Part shown: in pieces, positions 1 through 9,709 of the stretch | Numbering within the stretch: the stretch's first letter is position 1 | Layout: each line of letters starts with the position of its first letter | Source of the DNA: JAOPZW01 sp963707695 | Lineage (GTDB): Bacteria; Actinomycetota; Thermoleophilia; Solirubrobacterales; Solirubrobacteraceae | Reading direction: 5' to 3' | Assembly (NCBI GenBank): GCA_963707695.1 | Contig: CAVPQY010000007.1 | Span: 1 to 64,000, forward strand | DNA: 64,000 nt | Made by a program: the position numbers and the translations under genes | The notes under the pieces: model-generated | Databases searched by the model: none | What the model was told of the DNA's origin: nothing | What the model saw: the letters and a program-made list of their open reading frames with translations, nothing else

Positions 1-43
1 TTAATTATTATATGCCTAATATTCATGAATCCAATGACAACTT

Positions 44-1315
44 TTGAAATGGAGGTTAGTGGCAATTGCGGCCAGCATAGTTCCTTTCCTGATCTTATTT
101 ATCTTAACTCCTGTCTCTCCTGAGGATGTATTTTCAGTTGGAGTTATTCCTTTCATCTGTTCGGTAGGAGCAGTTATGGTAAGAATCCTATTGCAGGCGT
201 ACCGCTTTAGATACTTTATCAAACACTTTATCGGCCCTAATTTGAGTTCAACTGGAAAAATAATGGTGGCCCGCATGGCCGGTGAATTTGTGACACAAAC
301 CACTCCTTCCTTTGTGGGTGGTGAAATAGTTCGAATTGCCTGGCTCGTTAAGAATGGCGTTTCTACCGGTGACGCCGCATGGGTTGCAACCACGGAGATC
401 ATTGCAGATGTGTTTGCTGGTACGGTATTGGCTTTCATGGCAGGAGCGCTTGCACTATACCATGGAGGCACTTTCATAGGGATAGTCGTAATTCTTGTGA
501 CTATTCCAATCTTCAGTTTTTGGTTTTTGGTGGTACTTTTTTCGGCTCACAGGAACATTCAACTGCCACACTTTGCAACAAGATTGCTTCAAAGATTTCT
601 TTCAACAGAGAGATCCTTGCGAATAGTGACTTCGACCAATATCGCACTGTCAGACTTGTGTAAAATGAGCAGAACCCATTTCAAATCGAGAAAGTCAGTC
701 AAGGTGTTCTCTGTCGGCATGGCGATGACTTTTGTCGCATTTCTATTTCAAGGCATATCCTTTTTCGTACTCGCAAACGCCGTACATGAGCATATAGGCC
801 TGCTTGAATCTTTAATGGCAACTTCTGCTTCAACTGCTCTGGCTACACTGCCCATCACTATAGGAGGCTCTGGTTTAGCCGAACTTGGGGTTTGGGCATA
901 CATATCCAATCTTGGAGGTATCCCACACTTTGCCGATATTCTGAACGATTCACAGCTGTCGGTAGTTATAGCATGGAGAATAGCAACATACCATATTCCA
1001 CTTGTAATAATGTGGATATGTCTTATGAAGATAACAATCGGGAAGGGATCAATCACAATAAGATCCAGCAATTCCAAAAAAGGCAATACTAGCGATGATG
1101 ATAATAATATCGGTACTAATGGTGAAAACGATACTGAGTCGCCAAAAATTTATTCTTCAAATGAATCGCCTGAAAACTCCTCTCCTTCTTCTTTGTCACC
1201 TTCATCTTCATATTTACAGTCAAACGACGATCCGCTACACAAACCTGGATCTGACAAGCATTCGTTTTCTTTGCGTCATCCAAAGACTTCTTATCTTTCA
1301 AAAGAGGAAAATTAA
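44..1315 (+). CDS. Flippase-like membrane protein, LPG-synthase TM family
   Basis: A 423-residue polytopic membrane protein with about seven hydrophobic segments between residues 5 and 330, followed by an 80-residue hydrophilic tail rich in Ser, Asn, Asp and Pro. The segment TPSFVGGEIVRI (about residues 86-97) and the later GGSGLAELG match the conserved loops of the lysylphosphatidylglycerol synthase TM-region/AglD-like family (PF03706 type). Members are thought to move or modify lipid-linked substrates, and archaeal ones are often linked to surface glycosylation. The frame is closed by stops just upstream and the first usable codon is TTG at 44; the next in-frame start is a GTG a few codons on. 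Family assignment is fairly secure, substrate unknown. No partner genes lie close by. Confidence 0.75.
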   Translation: MKWRLVAIAASIVPFLILFILTPVSPEDVFSVGVIPFICSVGAVMVRILLQAYRFRYFIKHFIGPNLSSTGKIMVARMAGEFVTQTTPSFVGGEIVRIAWLVKNGVSTGDAAWVATTEIIADVFAGTVLAFMAGALALYHGGTFIGIVVILVTIPIFSFWFLVVLFSAHRNIQLPHFATRLLQRFLSTERSLRIVTSTNIALSDLCKMSRTHFKSRKSVKVFSVGMAMTFVAFLFQGISFFVLANAVHEHIGLLESLMATSASTALATLPITIGGSGLAELGVWAYISNLGGIPHFADILNDSQLSVVIAWRIATYHIPLVIMWICLMKITIGKGSITIRSSNSKKGNTSDDDNNIGTNGENDTESPKIYSSNESPENSSPSSLSPSSSYLQSNDDPLHKPGSDKHSFSLRHPKTSYLSKEEN

Positions 1316-1738
1316 GTCAGTCCAGTATTAGGAAAATTGGAAAAAATCCACATAACCCCTTCGATACTCCAGACACTTGGATAATGTTTCGAAGAAGGAT
1401 ACTGTGGACAGTATTAAAAATGATAACAAACAGGACAATTTAAAAAAGAATGACAAAACTGATGATTCTGAAAATGGTAAAGATTGAATAAGACGATTAA
1501 TGTACGGATACGACCATTAAATAAAATGTATAATTAGTAAAGCAGATACCTTCAGATCAAAGATCAAGTCAATCTTGTGGAATCGTATCTATCAACGACA
1601 AAATAGAGTGTGACACTGCTTACATAAGAAGTAAATACAAAATTTAGAAAGTAAAGTAAGGGAAAAATAAAGGAACATCAATAAATAAACAGAACAAATA
1701 TAACAATTAAACTATCTCTGCGTATTAGAACCTGAAAA
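1316..1738. other. Intergenic, no gene seen
   Basis: About 420 AT-rich bases between the membrane-protein gene and the SDR gene. I see no convincing coding frame, RNA gene or repeat; the upstream signals of the SDR gene must lie at its right end. Confidence 0.5.
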
Positions 1739-2572
1739 ATGACAGGACAACAAGGACGACACCAGGACAAAGTAATAGTTATCACAGGTGCATCATCTGG
1801 AATAGGAAAACAAGTAGCAATTGATTTTGCCAAAGAAGGTGTGAAAGGCGTTGCTATTGTTGCTAGAAACAAAGACCGATTAAATGAGCTGGCATTGGAA
1901 ATTCAAGATAAGTGTGAATGCCTAGTATGTCCTTGCGATGTGTCTGACAAATCTGCAGTTGTATCTATGGCTAGAAATGTTCTAGAAAAGTTTGGTAATA
2001 TAGATGTGCTAGTCAACAATGCTGGATACGGAATTCTTGGAAAGGTGGATGTGCAGTCCGTAGAGGAAATAGAAGCCGTTACTGCTACCAACTATCTTGG
2101 AATGATCTACTGCACAAAGGCCTTTCTTAGCTCGATGCTGGCAAGAAAAAATGGTCATATAGTAAACGTGGCATCTTTAGCGGCAAGTTTTGGAATACCC
2201 GGACTGGCTGCCTACTGTGGTTCAAAATTTGCAGTGCTTGGTTTCTCAGAGTCATTATCTCATGAACTGCGTGGAACTGGGGTTGGAATCACGGTTGTAT
2301 CTCCAATTGGTGTGAGAACAAATTTTTTGAATCATCCTTCATTTAAGAAAAGAAATAAGAGCTGGAATATGCGGTATTCCTTAGATGCTACTACAGTGTC
2401 AAAATCTGTGCTCAAGGCATCGACTTCCCATAGATTTGAAATAGTGGTCCCGTTTTTCATGAGGGGAGCCATATGGCTAAAGCATACTATTCCCTATATT
2501 ACAAATCCCATTATTGGTAAATCATTTAGAAGAATGATGGACCTAGATAACGATACTGATCATGAAAACTGA
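1739..2572 (+). CDS. SDR-family NAD(P)-dependent oxidoreductase
   Basis: A 277-residue classical short-chain dehydrogenase/reductase. The Rossmann nucleotide-binding motif TGASSGIG lies near residues 14-21, the NNAGYG structural motif near 90-95, the catalytic Ser in NVASLAAS near 142, and the catalytic Tyr/Lys pair in YCGSK near 157-161. Length and order fit classical SDRs, with a C-terminal extension of about 40 residues containing a hydrophobic stretch that may touch the membrane. Substrate cannot be read from sequence. The ATG start is preceded by an AT-rich region without a clear ribosome site, as is common in archaea. The gene stands alone. Intact, with no frameshift seen. Confidence 0.85.
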   Translation: MTGQQGRHQDKVIVITGASSGIGKQVAIDFAKEGVKGVAIVARNKDRLNELALEIQDKCECLVCPCDVSDKSAVVSMARNVLEKFGNIDVLVNNAGYGILGKVDVQSVEEIEAVTATNYLGMIYCTKAFLSSMLARKNGHIVNVASLAASFGIPGLAAYCGSKFAVLGFSESLSHELRGTGVGITVVSPIGVRTNFLNHPSFKKRNKSWNMRYSLDATTVSKSVLKASTSHRFEIVVPFFMRGAIWLKHTIPYITNPIIGKSFRRMMDLDNDTDHEN

Positions 2573-2772
2573 ATGACTGAATGGATGGATGACAATTAAG
2601 TAATCTAGAAAACAAGTAACAAGTAAAGGAGGATAGAAAGAAGAAAGATAAATTGAACAAGAGCGAAAGCAGCGTACTAAAATGAAATGAAATTAAATAA
2701 AAGTTAGTCGGCTGAATTAACTATCAGGTAATAATAGACAACGACTAATTTTTGAATTGTTAGATATCATGA

Positions 2773-3249
2773 TTATTCTTCTTCTTCCTCTTGTTCATTC
2801 CCTTCGGAAGAAGAAAATGATGATGAGGGAAGATCTGACTCTACATCCATTAATTGGAGCTCCTGTAATTCAAATCTATAAATGGAATCCATATCCAGAT
2901 TATATTTGGATTTAAGAAGTTCCGTCAATTGTGGACTAAGACTGCCTTTGGAGACATTTATTTTGAATTCATAGACAGTGCCCTTCAGAAAATCAGTTAT
3001 CTTCATACTCTTGGGTACATCCAATCCCTCGACTATTGTCCTGCCATCAGGAAGTGCTTCGTAGACTTGAATGTCCACTTTATAATCATTTTCGTATATA
3101 TCGAGAAAGTAACCGGACCGTGTTACTATCTCTGGCTCACCTAACTTTACGGACTTTATTTCTTCTTCTGCCCACTCTGGAAATGGTTCTTCTTCAGGTG
3201 CCTTGGTTTTAGTTGTCCCACCTGAAACTTGACTTTTAGTTCTTGGCAT
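2773..3249 (-). CDS. Hypothetical acidic-tailed protein
   Basis: A 158-residue soluble protein that I do not recognise. Residues 1-30 are basic/Thr-rich and look disordered, residues 35-125 alternate in a way that suggests a compact alpha/beta or beta domain, and the last 25 residues are Ser-rich and end in a run of glutamates. Codon use fits the archaeal half and the ATG is followed by an ordinary coding pattern. No signal peptide. The acidic tail could be a protein- or nucleic-acid-interaction segment, but this is conjecture. Convergent with the SDR gene; about 160 bases separate it from the secreted protein gene at 3407. Confidence 0.6.
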   Translation of the reverse strand: MPRTKSQVSGGTTKTKAPEEEPFPEWAEEEIKSVKLGEPEIVTRSGYFLDIYENDYKVDIQVYEALPDGRTIVEGLDVPKSMKITDFLKGTVYEFKINVSKGSLSPQLTELLKSKYNLDMDSIYRFELQELQLMDVESDLPSSSFSSSEGNEQEEEEE

Positions 3250-3406
3250 GTCTTTTCTTTATACTGGTGTACAAAATTCGCCAGATAAAAAACCTTCTAG
3301 GTAAAAGTCTTAATTGATTAGGTCATAATCAGTTGATAACAACTATACATAAAATATAAGTGGAATTTTCGGAAAAAATATGCTATGTATGGGTAGGGGA
3401 AAAACT

Positions 3407-3712
3407 TTAAGAAGTTGCCGCAAATTGGTCGGGTATTGTCGCAAGGTTCTCCAAATTTCTTACAGCGTTTACGCATGCTAGAGTGCTGTTATGCACGTTT
3501 TCATTACTCCGATCCTTGTCCAAATTTTCTAATTTGCATCTGTTGTCCGTCCAAGTTTCCTGGTTAATCTCAGTCTCATTGCAGTTGTTATCTTCATTTT
3601 TATCACATTTGTCTGCAAATACGGACGGTACTGAAAATACTCCTACAGTTGTCAACGCACCAGCTGCCAGGATGATAAAGATGGCCAAATCTCTCGCCTT
3701 CCGAAACTCCAT
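3407..3712 (-). CDS. Small secreted hypothetical protein
   Basis: A 101-residue protein starting with a basic N-terminus and a hydrophobic core (about residues 8-30, ending VFA/DKCD), which reads as a Sec signal peptide. The mature part is about 68 residues, hydrophilic, rich in Asn, Asp and Glu, with four Cys residues, so it could be disulphide-bonded outside the cell. The family is not recognised. Same orientation as the gene at 2773, but the gap is too long to claim an operon. Confidence 0.55.
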   Translation of the reverse strand: MEFRKARDLAIFIILAAGALTTVGVFSVPSVFADKCDKNEDNNCNETEINQETWTDNRCKLENLDKDRSNENVHNSTLACVNAVRNLENLATIPDQFAATS

Positions 3713-4889
3713 TTTGTATTCAAAATCCCATCATCGACATACTATATTTAAAGTGCCGTACAGTAGTTTATAAAAAATAAAACGACATTAGTACATTGAC
3801 TAGATATCGAATTCACATAAATAAAGATTGTATTAGAATATGATACTATGATAAGGATAGTAAAGATCGACGTTTACGTTTATACACAAACATAATTTCA
3901 AGGCAATAATAGATAATGCATATTTTTCTCTGCGATTACTTGGAAGTATTTTAGTATAGGAGTCACATCCCCAGATCGCCGAGTGCTTAGTCTCTATCAG
4001 TCCCGTATTCAGTAAAATTCGATATCTCGTCGGATCCTTTGAAGAACACTTGCCCGATGACGATAATGTGACAATTATTGAAAGTTATTGGTGGGATTGT
4101 AATGCTAAACTGACTAACTAAATTTGTCATGCACGAGGATTACGAGATTATAGACTCCTTATCCTGGTCGCAATTTCAAGGTCCCGGTTAAAAAACAAAT
4201 AAGGTGCTTTTCACAGCTGATCCCATTTTTAACGCATCTCACTCCGATAGAATAAGAGGTCCAAATATAACAGAGATAAGAGGACTATACAATCTTTCCA
4301 ATACGGTTTATGTCATCGTTGATAACATGAAAGAATGTGTCAGCTGAATTAACCCTTTCAATATATTGCATACAATGATCGAAAATGAAAACCACCCTCA
4401 AGGAACAATCAAGATCAGAACAAACTATTGATTTCCCCCCAATCTACACGGACGAAGGACATTTTCTGCGAAGGACATTTTCTGAGAAGGACTTTACAGG
4501 TTTTGGAGTCATATTAGTCCTCAAGAATCACCATCTGTTTACTAGTTTCCTTTGATCATCCGTATTTTGCAGCAGCTTTTCCTGGCAGGACTTTTAATCA
4601 GAGATTGGATATCGCATTTTCTTAACCCATCTGTAGAAACCGCAGAAATCTCCATCAAACTGCTTTACGAAATACCATGTTTAATTATGGGAATACCTGT
4701 CACAATTGATATTTCTTAGATTCTTATTAGGCAAGACTGTATTAAATGAGTATTAGATTCATGAGTTCAACTTAGCTAATTATCTTTTGAACGGTCTACC
4801 ACCTTTGCCTGCACTCCTGATTCATGTGTGGCCGACCACCTCTATCTTTTTCCCTACTGTGGAAAAATAAGTAATATTTCCGAAGATAT
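3713..4889. other. Long intergenic region, no gene seen
   Basis: About 1.2 kb without a convincing reading frame on either strand. It contains one short tandem repeat (listed separately). It could hold a decayed gene or an RNA gene, but nothing there is specific enough to name. Confidence 0.45.
4453..4491. repeat. Short tandem repeat, 16-base unit
   Basis: The unit CGAAGGACATTTTCTG occurs twice in direct succession, followed by a partial third copy. It lies in the gene-poor stretch upstream of the glycine-repeat genes. No function can be assigned. Confidence 0.6.
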
Positions 4890-4925
4890 CCTCAATATTC
4901 TGTTATATTACTTTACTCAGTGAGA

Positions 4926-4935
4926 CTTAAATAAA
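4926..4935 (+). promoter_or_regulatory. Archaeal TATA-like box
   Basis: CTTAAATAAA is centred about 29 bases before the TTG start at 4960. With the usual archaeal TATA-to-start-site spacing, transcription would begin at or just before the TTG, giving a leaderless mRNA. The same element and spacing are kept in the duplicate at 7485, which supports its function. Not experimentally known. Confidence 0.45.
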
Positions 4936-4959
4936 GCCTTCCTAACTAACTAAGTTAAC

Positions 4960-6746
4960 TTGAATTCAACAGCAAAATTTCTCGCGTTAGCTGTTAGTGT
5001 CATTTTGGTCGCAGGAGCTTTAATTGTCCCGCTGACCTTTGGTGATCACTCAGCTTTTGCGAAGTTAAGCAAAAAACAACAACAAAGATTACAAAACTGT
5101 ACAAGCAGCTTATCGGCTAAAGGTATCCATTCAGCCACACTTGAAGCGTATGTAGGCACAGGCGGTAATGCCGGTAATGGCGGTAACGCAGGTAATGGCG
5201 GTAACGGCGGCGCAGGCGGCGCAGGTATTGGCGGCACTGGCGGTAGTGCTAGCGGTGGCGCAGGCGGCACTGGTGGCTCTACTGGAAACGCTGATGGTGG
5301 CGCAGGCGGCAATGCTGGCGCAGGCGGCGCAGGCGGCACCTCGGTGCAATCGCAGCACAGGCGGCAATGGCGGCAATGCTATGGCATAGGTATCGGCGGC
5401 ACTGGCGGCATTAGTGATGCTAGCGGCAGCGGTGGCGCAGGCGGTCCAGGCGGCGCAGGCGGCGTCAGTGATGCTAGCGGCAGCGGTGGCGCAGGCGGCA
5501 ATGCTGGCGCAGGCGGCGCAGGCGGCTTTGTGGCCTTCTACTGTCTGTGACGGCGGTCCAGGCGGCGCAGGCGCACCTGGTGGAAATAACTTAGGCTTAT
5601 CTGGCCTGCAGCTGACGGTGGCGTCGGTGCGCCTGGTGGAAACAACTTGGGCTTATCCGGCTGTGCTACTGGTGCAACTGGTGACGGTATAGCTGGAGAT
5701 GCTGATGGCGCATCTGCATGCTTTGACATTGACGCATGTCTGACAGGTGAAGGCGGAATTGGCGGTGACTCCACTGGCGGCAACGGTAATAATGCTGGAG
5801 CAAACATCGGCTGGCTTTGCTGATGGTGCTCCAGGCGGAATTGCTGGTATTGGCGGTGACGGCATAGGCTCAGATGGTGGCTCTGGTGAAGCTGGCGGTG
5901 AAGGTGCGAGCTGGCGGCGCAGGCGGTAGTGTAACTGAAGATGACGGAAGCGGCTCTGGCGGCTCTGGCGGCTCTGGCGGCTCTGGCGGCTCTGGCGGCT
6001 CTGGCGGTATCGGCGGCGACGGCATAGGTGGCGACGGTGGTCCATGCTGATGGCGGCGCAGGCGGTACTGGTGGCTCTACTGGAAACGCTGACGGTGGCG
6101 CAGGCGGCAACGCAGGCGATGGTGGTGCTGGCGGCAACTCTGGCGACATCATAGCAGCAGGCGGCAATGGCGGCTACGCTGATGGCATAGGTATCGGCGG
6201 TGACGGTGGCGTCAAGTCATGCTTTCGGTGACGGCGGTGCAGGCGGCGCAGGCGGTGCAGGCGGTGCAAGTCTTGCTTTCGGTGACGGTGGTGCAGGCGG
6301 CCAGGCGGAGCAGGCGGCAACGGCGGCGGATGCCTTGGCGGAGCTAGTTGTAACGGCGGCGCAGGCGGTGCTGGTGCAGCTAGCTGGAAGTAACTTTGGT
6401 GTCTCTGGCGATGCTAGCGGTGGCGCAGGCGCAGCAGGTGGAAGTAACTTTGGTGTCTCTGGCGATGCTAGCGGTGGCGCAGGTACAGGAATAGGCGGTA
6501 TTGCTACAGGTGGCTCTGCATGTGAAAGCACTGGATCATGTACTTACCGGTGACGGTGGTGCGGTGGCAGCTCTACTGGCGGTAACGGCGGCCTAGGCGG
6601 TGCTAACATTGGCGGAGATGCTAATGGTGCTGCAGGCGGCACTGCTGGTAACGGCGGCGCAGGCATTGGTGGCCTTGGCGGCAACGGAGGCTACAGGTGG
6701 AACAGGCGGAACTGGCGGCGATGGCGGCTCTGTAAATCCATTCTAG
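4960..6746 (+). CDS. Glycine-repeat secreted protein, copy 1 (frameshifted)
   Basis: The TTG start opens a signal-peptide-like segment (residues 1-36, hydrophobic core LALAVSVILVAGALIV), then a short KKQQQR region, then several hundred residues built from GG-x-GG and GGxG units (x mostly Asn, Ala, Thr, Ser, Asp), ending GGDGGSVNPF. The single long reading frame is interrupted several times: the first piece ends at 5550 and the Gly-repeat coding passes through other frames until the TAG at 6744-6746. The duplicate gene is broken at different places, which argues for read errors in GC-rich repeats over a shared inactivating mutation. Composition resembles polyglycine-II bundle proteins and PE-PGRS repeats. 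I infer a surface or matrix protein; the family is unknown. Confidence 0.65.
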
Positions 6747-6792
6747 AACACAGAACAAAAAAATAAAACAAACTAACAAACCAAAAACAAAA

Positions 6793-6830
6793 AAGGAGTA
6801 AAAAACTCCTCTTTTCTTCTTTCTTTTTTT
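6793..6830 (+). terminator. Hairpin plus T-tract terminator
   Basis: The palindrome AAGGAGT-aaaa-ACTCCT is followed by a T/C-rich run ending in seven Ts, 50 bases after the stop codon of the glycine-repeat gene. The identical structure follows the duplicate gene. T-rich tracts are the main archaeal termination signal. Confidence 0.65.
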
Positions 6831-6872
6831 AAATCAGTATAGAGTTGGATAAGAAATTAATATAATTTATTT

Positions 6873-7447
6873 TGACTTTGACTTACACTTTGGCTTTTGT
6901 CTAAATGCCGTGCTGTCTCATTGTTTTTTGATAGTCTAAAAATTTGCGAATATTCTTTATTCTGATCTCCTAAGTTACGAAGTGTAATCTCCCGTTTCGA
7001 TCGTCGACTAAATAATAATATCTGATGACTAGTGACTAAGTAAGCAGAATTGACAAAACGTTGTATAGAAATAAGCACCTTTGTTTGTAACGTTTTTCGG
7101 ATGCTTGAAACAGAGGCTACAATGTGGTGAAAAATGGTGGGTTCGGTTTGACGGACCATCGTGCTGTCATGATATTTGTTTGATTTCAGAAATCGTGAGC
7201 GTTTCTAAAGATTAGACCACGTGGTAGTGGTTGTATATGGCTGTTAATTGAACATGGATAACTCCTTAAACTGGATGAGGTCAAATCTTATAATTTCACG
7301 TGACAGTACACCTAATTTTGTAAGCCAGATGCAATGTATAATTGCGTCTTCATATTCATTGACTTCATATACTAGTATGGATATGTGAAATCTAAATGAC
7401 TTGTGTAAAAATTATGTGACTAATCAAAAAACATTTTTTCCTAAACA
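6873..7447. other. Spacer between the duplicated units
   Basis: About 575 AT-rich bases separating the two duplicated copies. A 100-codon minus-strand frame (6857-7159) lies partly here, but it has no recognisable features and I do not accept it as a gene. Confidence 0.4.
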
Positions 7448-7484
7448 TCTTCAATATTATGTTATATCACTTTACTCAGTGAGA

Positions 7485-7494
7485 CTTAAATAAA
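7485..7494 (+). promoter_or_regulatory. Archaeal TATA-like box, duplicate copy
   Basis: CTTAAATAAA at the same distance from the TTG start as in the first copy, within an almost unchanged stretch of 70 bases upstream. Confidence 0.45.
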
Positions 7495-7518
7495 GCGTTC
7501 CTAACTAACTAAGTTAAC

Positions 7519-9303
7519 TTGAATTCAACAGCAAAATTTCTCGCGTTAGCTGTTAGTGTCATTTTGGTCGCAGGAGCTTTAATTCTCCCGCTGACCTTTG
7601 GTGATCACTCAGCTTTTGCGAAGTTAAGCAAAAAACAACAACAAAGATTACAAAACTTACAAGCAAGCTGATCGGCGAAAGGTATCCATTAGCCGCACTT
7701 GAAGCGTATGTTGGCACAGGCGGTAATGCCGGTAATGGCGGTAACGCCGGTAATGGCGGTAACGGCGGCGCAGGCGGCGCAGGTATTGGCGGCTTTGGCG
7801 GTAGTGCTAGCGGTGGCGCAGGCGGCACTGGTGGATCTACTGGATCCGCTAGTGGTGGACCAGGCGGCAGCTCTGGCGCAGGCGGCGCAGGCGGCAGCTC
7901 TGGTGCAATCGTAGCTACAGGCGGCAATGGCGGCAATGCTAGCGGTATAGGTACCGGTGGCGCTAGGCGGCGTCAGCGATGCTAGCGGCAGCGGAGGCGC
8001 AGGCGGCGCAGGCGGTCCGGCGGCGCCAGCGATGCTAGCGGCAGCGGAGGTGCAGGCGGTGCTGGCGGCGCAGGTGGCGCAGGCGGACTTTGTGGTCTTC
8101 TTGCCTTCTGTGACGGCGGTGCAGGCGGTGCTGGCGCAGCTGCTGGAAGCAACATCGGTCTGTCTGGCTCTGCAACCGGTGGTGTTGGTGCAATTGGCGG
8201 AGATAACTTTGGCGTATCTGGCAGTGCCACTGGTGGAACTGGCGACGGTATAGGTGGAGATGCTAATGGCGCATCAGCATGCTTTAGTGAAGCTGCATGT
8301 CTGACAGGTGAAGGCGGAATTGGCGGTAACTCCACTGGAGGCAACGGTAATGATGCTGGAGCGAACATCGGTGGCTTTGCTGACGGTGCTCCAGGCGGCA
8401 CTGCTGGTACTGGCGGTGACGGCATTGGCTCAGATGGTGGCTCTGGTGACAGCTGGCGGCGAAGGTGCAGCTGGCGGCGCAGGCGGTAGCGTAACTGAAG
8501 ATGATGGAAGCGGCTCTGGCGGCTCTGGCGGCTCTGGCGGCTCTGGCGGCTCTGGCGGCAAAGGTGGTATCGGCGGCGACGGCATAGGTGGCGACGGCGG
8601 TACCAGCTGATGGTGGCGCAGGCGGTACTGGCGGTTCTACTGGAAACGCTGATGGCGGCGCAGGCGGCAACGCAAGCGACGGTGGTGCTGGCGGCAACTC
8701 TGGCGACATCATAGCGACAGGTGGCAATGGTGGCAATGCTGATGGCATAGGTACCGGCGGCGACGGCGGCATTAGTCGATGCTAGCGGCGACGGCGGTGC
8801 AGGCGGCGCAGGCGGTGCTGGCGGTGCAAGTCTTGCTTTCGGTGACGGTGGCGCAGGCGGCGCAGGCGGCGCAGGAGGCGCAGGCGGTGGATGTCTTGGC
8901 GGAGCTACTTGTATCGGTGGCGCAGGCGGTGCTGGTGCAGCAGGTGGAAGTAACAATGGCCTATCTGGCGATGCTAGCGGTGGCGCAGGCGCAGCAGGTG
9001 GAAGTAACTTTGGTCGTCTGGCGATGCTAGCGGTGGCGCAGGTACAGGAATAGGCGGTATTGCTACAGGTGGCTCTGCATGTGAAAGCACTGTATCATGT
9101 ATTTCCGGTGACGGTGGTACGGCGGCAGTTCTACTGGCGGTAACGGCGGCCTAGGCGGTGCTAACATTGGCGGAGACGCTAATGGTGCTGCAGGCGGCAC
9201 TGCTGGTAACGGCGGCGCAGGCATTGGTGGCTTTGGCGGCAACGGAGCTACAGGTGGAACAGGCGGAACTGGCGGCGACGGCGGCTCTGTAAATCCATTC
9301 TAG
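7519..9303 (+). CDS. Glycine-repeat secreted protein, copy 2 (frameshifted)
   Basis: Paralogue of the gene at 4960 with the same TTG start, signal peptide and terminal VNPF. The first frameshift comes right after the KKQQQR segment (about 7655), where one base is lost relative to copy 1, one gained, then another lost within 40 bases. Further breaks follow, for example near 7965, 8015, 8450, 8605, 8775, 9015 and 9120. The GG-x-GG repeats, the SGGSGGSGG block and short non-repeat islands containing Cys (such as ACFSEAACL) occur in the same order as in copy 1. Restored, the product would be about 590 residues. I infer an extracellular structural protein; read as a true pseudogene it would be one of a pair. 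Confidence 0.65.
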
Positions 9304-9351
9304 AACACCGAACAAGATAAATAAAACAAAACAAACAAACCAAAAACAAAA

Positions 9352-9389
9352 AAGGAGTAAAAAACTCCTCTTTTCTTCTTTCTTTTTTT
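9352..9389 (+). terminator. Hairpin plus T-tract terminator, duplicate copy
   Basis: Same AAGGAGT/ACTCCT hairpin and T-rich tail as at 6793, downstream of the second glycine-repeat gene. Confidence 0.65.
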
Positions 9390-9430
9390 AAATCAGTATA
9401 GAGTCGAATAAGAAATTATTGTAATTTATT

Positions 9431-9709
9431 CATGATTTTTCAAATAGTCTGATCTACAAACATTAAACCATCTTTATCTATTCTGACACATTATGACGTA
9501 AGGTAAGTACTTAACTGCATAATACTGGCACAGCATGTCGAAGTGAACTCTAATTGCCACTTTGGAACACTACATTAACTGAATATTGGTAAGCATTAAA
9601 ATACAGGTAATCATCTTCAGTTTTATTTTCAGTGTTATCTTCGATAAAATGTGCTATCCTTAATGTTTCGTAATGCTTTTGTTCGTTGTGATTTGAGTAT
9701 TCACAAGTC
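9431..9709. other. Intergenic upstream of the third glycine-repeat gene
   Basis: AT-rich, with no reading frame of note. It differs from the upstream regions of the duplicated pair, so the third gene has its own control region. Confidence 0.4.

Larger units (their letters stand above)
4890..6872. repeat. Tandem duplication, left copy
   Basis: This stretch of about 1.98 kb is repeated in direct orientation at 7448-9430. Similarity starts about 70 bases before the start codon, covers promoter, whole gene and terminator, and ends about 40 bases after the terminator. The flanks differ completely, so the duplication carried a complete transcription unit. Confidence 0.85.
7448..9430. repeat. Tandem duplication, right copy
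   Basis: Direct repeat of 4890-6872 with near-identical promoter, signal-peptide region, repeat order and terminator. Differences are substitutions plus many single-base indels inside the Gly-repeat coding. Confidence 0.85.

Noticed and set aside
6857..7159. 100-codon minus-strand gene between the duplicated units
   Set aside because: No family features, overlaps the repeat end, and amino-acid composition looks random.
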